NCBI RefSeq assembly: GCF_965363235.1
Contig: NC_134838.1
Location: forward strand, 1,183,001-1,247,000
Origin: Mytilus galloprovincialis
Lineage: Eukaryota > Mollusca > Bivalvia > Mytilida > Mytilidae
Length of the DNA stretch: 64,000 nt
Direction: 5' to 3'
Part shown: piece after piece, positions 12,201 to 21,252 of the stretch
How the letters are laid out: each line of letters starts with the position of its first letter
How positions within the stretch are numbered: position 1 is the stretch's first letter
Notes under the pieces: model-generated
The model's database searches: none
What the model saw: the letters and a program-made list of their open reading frames with translations, nothing else
Told to the model about the DNA's origin: nothing
Translations under genes and position numbers: made by a program

Positions 12201-12861
12201 CCCAAAATTCCAAAAATGCGTGAAACATCAATTCGACAGCAAACCAACATAAATTATCAAAAAAAACATAACACAAGTATTTATCAATATATGTGACACC
12301 TGTTGTATTGCCCAAGTTTCGGGGTAATAGCAGAAAAGAAGTACACATGGAAATATCCGTTGTCATTCGTGAAACAGAAATTCCGTCAACAAATCAATAA
12401 TGGTGTAGATGATATTGTTTTAACATAAGTTTATTGTATCCTCTTTCATCGGCTAGATCAAACAGATTTTAGCTTGCAGCCTTTGAGCTAAAAACATGGG
12501 TACACTTTGTTCGAACCGTTTATTGAATGGAACAATTGGAATCATAGTGAAGTATCACATTTTATCCGGAATGACTTTTTTTTCGGGGCGCCGGTGTTAT
12601 AAAAGAAATAAATAAACATATTGAGTATTTCAGTATAACATATATATTTTTTATCTTTATGCCTACCCTCAAATGTATAGGAAAAAATAATGGTAAAATC
12701 AATTTTCTGACATAGTTAATAAATGTTGAACAGCCATTAATGAAAGATATTGTTAATTAACAAGTGTGTGAAAACAAAGAAAGTTAACGTATATACATCC
12801 GTAGTTTACCTTTAAACACAAAGCAAAATATTATAAAATTCCAACTAGTATGAGGCGCCAT
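8040..12861 (-). CDS. Cys/Tyr-rich single-pass membrane protein with PPxY tail (CYYR1/Shisa-like)
   Basis: Four exons join in frame to 161 codons: 12861-12810, 11385-11319, 10763-10606 and 8248-8040 (stop TAG). All introns are GT-AG. Residues 1-17 are a hydrophobic signal peptide. The short ectodomain (about 18-41) has C23, C27, C28, C36 and C37 in a C-x3-CC-x7-CC pattern with many tyrosines. Residues 43-66 are a Gly/Ile/Val-rich membrane helix followed by a KKK stop-transfer signal. The cytoplasmic tail is Pro/Tyr-rich with three PPxY motifs (PPTY 100-103, PPAY 107-110 and 137-140). Known Shisa/CYYR1/WBP1 relatives with this layout act as membrane adaptors that bind WW-domain ubiquitin ligases. 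That role is inferred here from architecture. The family call is from memory of similar bivalve proteins. Two minisatellites sit in the introns, and a palindromic repeat lies upstream of the start. Confidence 0.72.
9535..10660 (-). repeat. tandem array derived from exon 3's 3' end and splice donor
   Basis: About six to seven degenerate units of roughly 90 bp, read on the minus strand, each repeat GGTGGTACACAT...CAACA, then a GCATTTG junction, then ATGTTATCATTTCCCCAG. The first part matches the end of exon 3 (10,606-10,650), including the exon/intron boundary. GT at the boundary survives in three copies (near 9,565, 9,900 and 10,525) and is lost in the others. An unrelated insert lies at 10,100-10,390, within which 10,170-10,300 is a dispersed repeat (ATTGCCAATGAAACAACTG). 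Open frames crossing this array are by-products of the repeat. Confidence 0.7.
11423..11890. repeat. 38-41 bp minisatellite in intron 1 of the complete Cys/Tyr-rich gene
   Basis: About eleven units of AAATGCTTCACATACTAC followed by an A-rich run and CGTTCTTAAC. The first eight are near identical; the last three are decayed. It starts about 40 bp from exon 2 on its acceptor side. The paralogue has a single matching sequence at the same place (520-560: AAATGTTTCACATACTG), so the array expanded after the gene duplication. Sequence 11,890-12,800 to its right has only AT-rich DNA and reverse dispersed-repeat pieces (12,000-12,200). Confidence 0.8.
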
Positions 12862-12930
12862 TTTTATTGAATGTAACCACGGGAACACTTGGCATCACCT
12901 GTAAAGAATCAATGATTTTCATTTCACCTA

Positions 12931-13034
12931 GGTAAACGATCGATGATTGAGACAATTAGGTAACGATCGATTATTGAGAGAATTAGGTAACGATCGATCA
13001 TTGAGACACTTAAGGTAAACGATCGATGGTTTAT
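12931..13034. promoter_or_regulatory. palindromic 27-28 bp repeat upstream of the Cys/Tyr-rich gene
   Basis: Three full units and one partial unit of GGTAACGATCGAT followed by CATTGAGACA-like sequence. Each unit carries an ACGATCGAT core, itself partly palindromic. The cluster lies 70-173 bp upstream of the ATG at 12,861, where a promoter is expected, and is absent from the flank of the paralogue. It could be a cluster of binding sites or a neutral minisatellite; nothing in the sequence decides. Confidence 0.45.
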
Positions 13035-13949
13035 CCTGTAATTATTTCAAATAATGCGAACGATAATCGATTACTAGTACCTGTACTTCAGAACAACATT
13101 TCAGAGGATTTTTTTCGATTTTTGTTTCAATAGAAAAGAGGGACGAGAGATACCAGAGGGACAGTCAAACTCAAATTGAAAAATAAACGGACAACGCCAT
13201 GGCTTAAAATGAAAAGGACAACCAATAGTACACATGACACAACATGCCCGTTTAATTTTATTCTGACACTTCTACAATTTCTGAGTTTTTGGTATGATGT
13301 GTTTTATATTCATCTGATTCATACATATATTTTAAGCATCTGTGAAATATTTGCAATAATTTGAGCAAAACCAATATGATCTATTATGAGAATGAAAGCA
13401 ATAAACTGTTATTGATATGTTTATGCTTGTAGATTAACTAATTATACAACTTAGAAATTTTTAATACAGTAAAACCTTTTGGAATTTTTGGTCTTCTAGG
13501 CTATTTGAACTGTACAAGGGAACACATATGACATTGATTGTTCAAGTTGTGAATATTGGTGACAATTTTGAAAAAAGAAATTGATAATGTTGACGTTTTT
13601 CATATTAGCGCGAAAAGAAACAAGACAAGTGATGCACAGCTACATCAATAGATGGACAAGATAATTCTTTATGAGAAAGGCCGATCAGTTTTCAAATGAA
13701 GAAATAGTATTTTAGAGGTATTCCAAATCCTGATGGAAAGTTGAGAAAAGAATTGTTGGTGATGCATTCTATAAAAATACATTATATAACACCAATCACA
13801 GAACCGCTAGGAGATTTCTATTGTTGTAGTGGAAATTAAAAAAATTAAATAAAGCATTTACAGAGGAAAGCATCATTGAGAAAATAGAGAAAAATCATGC
13901 AGTTTATGACCTGTTCTTATTGTCTTGATAAAAAAAAAACAAGACTTCT

Positions 13950-14660
13950 AGTAGCGGCTATGTGTGGATAATCGGAAATCAAATAAAAATACCATACAAA
14001 ATGAGCATCAAATACGGATGATTGAAGATAGCTTGGATGCTTTCTCATTTAGATATGGATTATCACCAAATACCAATGATACCTTAGTGACAAGATGAAG
14101 ACTGCGTTTTCAAACCAAAACAGTAGACAGCGTCAGTGAACAGAAATGTCATTAGAACTATTCAAAGTAATACCAGGCACTTTCTATACTAACTAGTATA
14201 GAAAGTTCCTGGTAATACGGAGTCAATTTTCGAGCGAATTAATAAAACAGTAGTAAGACGATTGCAGATGGCGTATTTAAGTGCTATACATTGATGATAT
14301 TACAGTGTATGGGAAATAATTTGATGAACATTTTTCAAACCTTCTTTGTAAACTATTGACAGACTTGAGTCCGCTTGCTTGAAAAATAAACTAACGAAAT
14401 ATGCATTTCTTTGTAAGGAATTAAAAGTTTAAAAAGAATGTAAACAAACTGATATAAAAAGAAAGTCGAATCTGCTGCGAAGATAGCGCCTACGCAAAAT
14501 GAGAAGTAAGATATTTCTAATGTACATTTTCGTAATACAGAAAATTTATCAAATATTTCGTCAATAGCAAAAATTCTAAGAGATCATACAAAGCAAAAGA
14601 AAATGAAATTGGACAGAAAAACAAACTAAAGCCTGTGAAATCGTATTTAAACAGGTACAT
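13950..14660 (+). pseudogene. decayed Ty3/gypsy reverse transcriptase
   Basis: Read across three frames, the plus strand gives a broken but ordered set of gypsy polymerase motifs: a YHQIPM-like block near 14,055, a KTAFSNQNG-like block near 14,100, IFERINK near 14,235, the catalytic YIDDI with VYGK near 14,290-14,320, and a WTEKQTKA block at the RNase H start near 14,615. Stop codons and frameshifts occur throughout, so it is long dead. Neither LTR was identified. A 38-bp hairpin has inserted in it at 14,174. The flanking 13,035-13,950 and 14,660-15,400 stretches show no other recognisable feature. Confidence 0.65.
14174..14211. mobile_element. 38-bp perfect-ended hairpin insertion with 7-bp target duplication
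   Basis: The element is almost wholly two inverted arms (CAGGCACTTTCTATACTA and its near complement) with about 2 nt between them. It is flanked on both sides by GTAATAC (14,167-14,173 and 14,212-14,218). It interrupts the decayed gypsy reverse transcriptase; removing it with one duplication rejoins the frame that leads to the FERIN block. Ends beginning CAGGCAC and a 7-8 bp duplication suggest a miniature hAT-like derivative. Confidence 0.65.
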
Positions 14661-15399
14661 TTTGAAATAGAATTGCATGTGCTAGTCGGGGGCAATTGTA
14701 TTTAGATTTCTGAATAATCCTATGTATTGTTTGTTAAAGATATCCGTGTGTGTGGTGTATATAAACAGCCCAGTCTCTACAGAAAGAACGTCCCTAGTAT
14801 TGCTTCGTCAATGTGATAGTACTGAAAGAGTCTAAGAGAAGAAGTAAACAGTTTTTACTAAAGATATCTATATTGTTAAAGCTAGATGCAGAAAGAAGTA
14901 AATCTTTCTTTAATTGATGAATGTGAATGAGATTATATGAATGTGTACATACTATCTCACTAGTAATGAGTTGAAATAATTACAACATTTGGACTTGTTG
15001 TATTCACATGATATGGATTTAACATAGGTATTCTACTGTGAAATAACATTCATTTCATAGTCACCAGCAAACTCTATTATATGGACAAGCTTCAATATTT
15101 TGCATGCCATCTTATTAATTTAACTTTAGATAATAAAGTATTTCTGTTGTTCTGTATCGTAAGAAAACCAAGTTTATATGCTGTTTATAAATAGAGATTA
15201 GAAAAAGAAAAAAAAATTTACATATACAAAACAGTACGAGTGGACGTTACCGGGGTCCTTCTGTTTGCTTTTTTTGTTTTTTGTTTATTGTTTATTGTTT
15301 TTATTTATTTGATATCTCGTCTCAGTTTCCGTATCATTTTCTTTGTTTCTTTGTACTTTTTATGGCGCAAAATTCCAATGCATGAGTATTCTTGATATA

Positions 15400-15750
15400 A
15401 TTTATATGACGCTCATATCAAAATAGTTATAAAAGCCAAACAAGTACAAAGTTGAAGAGCATTGAGGATCCAATTCCTGGGATAAGAAAATCCTAAGTTT
15501 TTCGAAAAATTAAAAGTTTTGTTAACAGGAAATTTATAAAAATGACCACATCATTGATATTCATGTCAACACCAAAGTGCTGACTACTGGGCTTGTGATA
15601 CCCTCGGGGACGAAAAGTCAACCAGCAGTACCATCGACCCAGTGCTGTAAATAGTTATCAAAGGTACCAGGATTATAATTTAGTACGCCAGACTCGCGTT
15701 TCGTCCATATAAGACTTATCAGTGACACTCAAAAGATATTGTATTGATGT
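15400..15750 (-). repeat. dispersed repeats, reverse orientation
   Basis: Two reverse pieces of the family with core GTCTTGTGTAGACGA and of the linked piece with CTGACTACTGGGC. The same pair of pieces is seen near 9,120-9,440, and a forward piece near 5,700-5,800. No gene. Confidence 0.55.
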
Positions 15751-15972
15751 TAGACATTTATTCAGCGATATACTCCTGTTGCTTATATATATATAAAAAA
15801 AAAGAATAACATTACACATTATAAAGATAAGTATTATTTCTTAAAAATATCATCTATATCAAACTATTTACAATCCAACCACATAATAACAGATCAATAT
15901 AAAGCGACAACGATCGTCACAAATACATACCAAACCAAAAAAAAGTAATGGAAAACGACAAAAATGCTGGAC

Positions 15973-16074
15973 TGTGTCAGTGGTTTCCACGGGATTCGAA
16001 CCCGTAAAGTTTCAAGTGACAGTTGAAGTTTGATACCAATTCAAAGCGAAGTAACCACTCGACTAAGCCAACAC
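15973..16074 (-). ncRNA. tRNA-like element (class II type), possibly a SINE head or pseudo-tRNA
   Basis: On the minus strand the sequence has a tRNA A-box-like start (TTAGTCGAGTGGTTA, as in Ser/Leu tRNAs) and a perfect T-arm: a 5-bp stem ACGGG/CCCGT around the loop TTCGAAT, which is also the B box. A 5+7+5 anticodon-like hairpin lies between, and the A-to-B distance is long, as with a variable arm. However, 8 nt separate the T-arm from any acceptor-like 3' strand, so it does not fold as a normal tRNA. A second copy lies at 17,571-17,668. Confidence 0.5.
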
Positions 16075-16279
16075 AATAATTATGGATCTATATATAATAT
16101 TATATATCTACCTGTATACTGTGACGACATGCCGGGTAATTCTTTAATATTTACCTATCTACAAAACAACAATACCCAATTGTTAAAATGACTTTTTCAG
16201 TAGTTATGATATATCAGGACATGATTAGTGTAAAAGATTAATTATTATCTAGTATGTACACAACTATTTATATGAATAT

Positions 16280-16432
16280 TCGTGTTGTTTATTCTTTAGT
16301 TTTCTATGTTGTGTCATGTGTACTATTGTTTTTCTGTTTGTCTTTTTCATTTTTAGCCATGGCGTTGTCAGTTTGTTTTAGATTTATGAGTTTGACTGTC
16401 CCTTTGGTATCTTTCGTCCCTCTTTTGTCTCT
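16280..16432 (+). repeat. dispersed repeat (CCATGGCGTTGTCAGTTTG family)
   Basis: The best copy in the window of this family: it runs from a TTCTTTAGTTTTCTATGTTG start to TGTCCCTTTGGTATCTTTCG and CCCTCTTTT. The reverse copy at 51,117-51,270 matches it across most of its length, which fixes the element's extent. The 16,440-17,560 stretch to its right has no recognised feature. Confidence 0.65.
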
Positions 16433-17570
16433 GTTTCTTTAATACCTTTTCAACATCTGTCTACATGTACAGTTGAGAACGATTCCGGCAGTTAAAAGAG
16501 CATACTTATGTTAGGTGTCGTCCCTAAAGTAATTGTTATCCTATATTAATATTGGCTTGAAAGAAAAAAAAATATGTATATATGTTTGTTATACTTACCA
16601 TAATAATATGATTCTTATTTTGGTAAATAGTGCCGGTGAATTGTTGTCTAGATTTCAGTTTCATTTTTTAATTGAGTATGAAGACATTCCAGGAATATTT
16701 TTATATTTTCTTTCAACTTTTTAAACAATGAGCTACTAAATTCGAAAATAAAAATAAAAATCTGTATTTAAGAAATGCATATCCACCATTGTTTATCACA
16801 TTTGAAATACCGAATCATATCTGCATACATTAAAAAAAGGAAAACAATAATACCGACCTTCAAGGTAAATTCAAAAAGGGGAAAACCATACGCTAACAAA
16901 ATCAAACTTTCTTAGATGCCTCCAAAATGTGCTCTTTCATTTTAAAATGTTTTTTATTTGATGTTCAAATTATCTTATATTCAGTGCCAATACGTATAAC
17001 TTAAGATTTGTGTATTAACATACAATCTTCGGCCTAACTATTAATTTGAGGTTTTGTAAATACTGTTAACAAATTGTGGGATGCCTATTTGGGTACATTT
17101 TATCTATACACATGTTTTTTTAAATAATCGAGTGTACATCAGTTTCTTGTATCAACAAGAGTTGTCAGGTTATTCTGATCAGCGGCGACCCTGCTCGTGA
17201 TGACGACCATATAACTTTTAAAAAAGGATTATCTCAATGCCTGAAATCAAACACCTGTTTAATAAGAAGTTTTGAGAATAAATCCATTGGATGTATACTG
17301 ATAGACATTTTGTCTTAGATTCGTGTTAATTTGCGTGCTGTATACTATATTTGTGATTCTATTTATATATTATTATTCTATGCATAATGCTTTTTTGTTT
17401 TAATCGTATAACGTTCTGTCATGCATTTTATAGCTTGCTAGTCAGTATGGGTTTGTTTATTTTCGAAGGCCGTATGGTGACATATACATTTGTACATCTA
17501 TTTCATAAGGTCTCTGGTGGATAGATGTCTTGTTTGTTTTAATATCCTATTCTGAAAAATTCAATGTTGG

Positions 17571-17668
17571 AAAGCGTCAGTGGTTCTACGGGGTTCAAAC
17601 CCGCCAGTTAACAAATGTCATAGTTACATTATACAAACGAAGTAACCACTCGACTACGCCAACATCTC
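17571..17668 (-). ncRNA. second copy of the tRNA-like element
   Basis: On the minus strand it shares GTAGTCGAGTGGTTACTTCG and a T-arm GCGGG/CCCGT around TTTGAAC with the copy at 15,973-16,074, but the part between the boxes differs. The two copies are 1.6 kb apart in the same orientation. Conservation of both Pol III boxes with divergence between them suggests a transcribed or once-transcribed tRNA-derived repeat. Confidence 0.5.
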
Positions 17669-17754
17669 TTTAAATTGGTAAATTTAAACTTTATATTATA
17701 AAATATATACAATCCTACATACTAGGTGAATTATTCCAATAACTTAAGTATCGT

Positions 17755-17870
17755 GAATATTAAATACTTTCTATATATAAAACATATCAATGCCGAGCTT
17801 CGTGTCTGTATCGAGATTATTAAATACTTTCTATATAATCATATCAATGCCGGGCTACATGTCTATTTGT
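17755..17870. repeat. two-copy ~60-bp tandem duplication
   Basis: TATTAAATACTTTCTATATA and CATATCAATGCCG-GCT both occur twice in the same order. The short open frame that covers it is not credible as a gene. From 17,870 to 19,530 only AT-rich sequence and small dispersed-repeat pieces (for example 18,000-18,100) were seen. Confidence 0.6.
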
Positions 17871-19534
17871 TATGTTCGCACATCGATTTCAATATAATGA
17901 AATTTGATGCGCCTGTCATACAAGTGAAAGGTTTAGCTAGCTTTAAAACCAGGTTGAATCAACCATTTTCTAACAGAGATTTATTGTGCATTCGTTTAAT
18001 GTGTTTGAGCTTTTGATTTTGTCATTTGTTTGTTTTCTCTCAATCGATTTAGGACTTCCTAACAGCGGTATACTACTGTTGCCTTTATCTAGTGACTTTC
18101 CGTTTTGAATTTTCCTCAGAGATTTATTTTGTAATTTAACTTTTTGCTTCCCCATAGTAGCCATATACCATCTTCCCTTGTTACGGTATATAAGTTTCCC
18201 AACCCATTCTGTATTCAAAAGGCTGCATTTGCTACTCAGACTTAATAAAACGTCACCAGTGTCGGAGCAGAAAGTTGATGAACCAGGGTTATGTCAAAGA
18301 ACGTCTCGTCCTTTTTCTAAATAAAAGTTCTTCAGAAGAATCAAAGATTTTGTTAACAAATATTCAGTACCAACTTCACAAATAATACATGATAGTCTTG
18401 AATTCTAGATTTACTCTAGGTACTGACGTTGTTTGTCATCTCTAGTACGTGTTTAGTGTTTTTTAGTTTGTCTTTATAAATTATTAACATTTTCTTTTTA
18501 GTACTTTTTTTGAAATGTACTTTTGACGTGGCTCAGTACTAATATATCTCGCAATTGTGTTATTGTGCTCTATGGTCCTTTTTGTATTCGTTTTGTCAGT
18601 TTTACTTGACAATGTGTGTTTGTCTATATGCCATTTTGATTTCTTTGTTGTCATAATTTTGTTTAGTGTTATAGATATTATCACACATGAGGACTGATGC
18701 ACCCTTAATTTTTACATTTTTACCTATTATTTCTGTTTTTTTGTTCACACATTGTTATCAATATCTACAATTTTTCACATAAGGAAATACCTGTTCAAGT
18801 CAGGAATACGGCTGGTTTTTTTTCTACCATTCGTTTGGTATGTCTGAGCTTTTGATTTGCCATTTGTTAAGGTGCGTTACGTTTTGGATTTCTCCTTGTA
18901 GTTTGATATTTTTTTTAATTTACTTTTTACGTTCTCGTTGTTCATCTTAAAATTTCCATACGAACTCACTGAAAACATTACCGCCAATTATCTTATTCGT
19001 TTCTATGTTCTATCTATGTATACTCAAAACTTAAATATTGCTTGAATCTCGTTACTTCTTCCAACCCTCTAAACATAAATTCAGTAAATATAACGCTAGT
19101 ATTCTGATCGAATATTGTTAAATGTCTTATCATTCTATTTTTTTTTCATTTTCTATTTGTATGTAGAAGTAAAGATAATTAATCACCCAGTTCATTTACT
19201 TAAAAGATTTTAGTTTAAAGCAACTAAAAGTACACGATTTATTCGTTTTCCTGTTTGATTTAGAAGAAATACTGACATAGCTAGATAATACAATTAATTA
19301 TCTAATTACTAACATCATTCAATATTAATATTCTTGCATTGTTATAAAACACATCAAATACCATAATAATAAACCAGATCTTGAAATGTATCCAATTTTA
19401 AGAAATTTACCAGTGACGTTACTTTTGTGGCGTCGATCCAGTCGTGTGACAATGCGCGGTTCTGTTGTGCTATTTTTATGTGCTGTCCTATGTTTTTTTA
19501 CGTGTTCGTTTTTTTTATTCATCTGTTTGCAAAA

Positions 19535-20781
19535 CTATGAATAAGTCTAAATACTAAGGGTTTTCTTATCCCTGGCATATTTAACCTAAGTCGTTTTTGG
19601 CACAACTATTGAATTTTGAGTCATCAATGCTCTTCAACTTTGTACCTGTTTGGCTTTCTTACTTTTTTATATGAGCTTCACTGACGAGTCTTGTGTAGAC
19701 GAAACATGTGACTGTCGTTTTAGATTATAAGTCTGGTACCTCTGATAACTATTAGTATGTCAATATGTACTATTGAATTGTTTAATATATTTGTTTAATT
19801 CTCTGTCCTGAATGTTGTTGCATTTATTTGTACTGTAGTCCTGGCATGTAGTGTTGTCATGTTAGCGTTATAATAAACATTGCCATAAAAGCGCGAGGTT
19901 TGGCTAGTCACAAACCAGGTTCATTACACTATTTTTTCTTAAAATGTCCTGTACCAAGTCAGGAAAATGGCAGTTGTTATGAGTTAATACTTCAGTTTCA
20001 TTATGTATATCTGTTTTATTGTTTGCAATAGCATTAATTGTTCTAAATAATTAGGATGTTCTTATCCCAAGCATACAAACTTAGCCGTAATTGACACAAC
20101 CTTTTTCAACTTTTGATCTTCAGTGCTGTACAACTTTGTACTTTTTTTCGCTTTCGATTTTTTATATCTGGGCGTCACTGGTGAGTCTTGTGTAGACGAG
20201 GCACGTTTTTTGCGTATTAAATTTTAAACCTGATGCTTTTTGTTATTCATTAATCATGTGTTTCTTTGTCTAATACGTTTTCCTATTTATTTGTATTGTA
20301 GTCCTGTAATATTATGTTGTCATTTCTATGTTATATTTAACATTGCCATTAAAGTGCGAGGTTTGGCATGCCACAAAACCAGGTTCAACCCACCATTTTT
20401 TCCTTTAAAAATGTCCTGTACCAAGTCAGGAATATGGCCATTGTTATATAATAGTTCGTTTCTGTGTGTGTTACAATTTAACGTTGCGTCGTTTGTTTTC
20501 TCTTATTTTTGAGTGTAAATTGACATTGCGATAAGACGTGTCACGGTACTTGTCTATCCCAAATTCATGTATTTGGTTTTGATGTTATATTTGTTATTCT
20601 CGTGGGATTTTGTCTGATGCTTGGTCCGTTTCTGTGTGTGTTAGTTACATTGTAGTGTTGTGTCGTTGTTCTCCTCTTATATTTATGCGTTTCCGTCAGT
20701 TTTAGTTTGTTACCCCGATTTTGTTTTTTGTCCATGGATTTATGAGTTTGAACAGCGGTATACTACTGTTGCCTTTATTTA
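19535..20781 (+). repeat. tandem truncated and full copies of the ~800-bp dispersed repeat
   Basis: Positions 19,535-19,981 hold the 5' half and 19,982-20,781 a full copy matching 4,097-4,912. The truncated copy stops after the GTACCAAGTCAGGAA segment, exactly where the next copy begins. Confidence 0.6.
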
Positions 20782-20880
20782 TCGTTTCTCTGTTTGTTAC
20801 ATTGTCGTTTGGTTTTTGTCGAACCTGCAACTTTTTTTTGTAATGTTAAATTCTCTCTTATTATGAGTAATAGGATAACT

Positions 20881-21068
20881 ATGTTTGGTATGTGCATACC
20901 TTGCAAGGTCCTCATGCCCGTCAAACAGTTTTCACTTGACCTCGACCTCATTTTATGGATCAGTGAACAAGGTTAAGTTCTGGTGGTCAAGTCCATATCT
21001 CAGATACTATAAGCAGTAGGTCTAGTATATTAGGTGTATGGAAGGACTGTAAGGTGTACATGTCCAAC
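20881..21068 (+). repeat. left part of a ~200-bp repeat array split by the copia element
   Basis: Carries the phrases CTTGACCTCGACCTCATTTT, AAGCAGTAGGTCTAGTATAT and GGTGTACATGTCCAAC. The array resumes at 25,861 directly after the copia right LTR, with TGGCATGTGTCATCTGACC completing the unit. Confidence 0.7.
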
Positions 21069-21228
21069 TGTTAAGTTCCGTTTATTAGGAAGTTCCGAAC
21101 TTTGGTTTTTAGTCAGACCCGCAAGTGGCGGGAATAGTTATTCTTATTGCACATGGAGTTCGAGCAGGGCGCCCGACAGATACAGACACAACTTGGTGAG
21201 TCCATTACTGTATAATATTGACTTTTCA
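21069..21228 (+). repeat. copia left LTR
   Basis: 160 bp, TG...CA bounded, identical to the right LTR. It contains a direct repeat of AAGTTCCG near its start. Short for an LTR, but within the copia range. Confidence 0.93.
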
Positions 21229-21240
21229 TGGTAGCAGAGC
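21229..21240 (+). other. copia primer-binding site
   Basis: TGGTAGCAGAGC abuts the left LTR. It begins TGG, complementary to a tRNA 3' CCA end, and differs by one base from the initiator-Met type site (TGGTATCAGAGC) common in copia elements. Confidence 0.8.
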
Positions 21241-21252
21241 ATAGCGATCATA

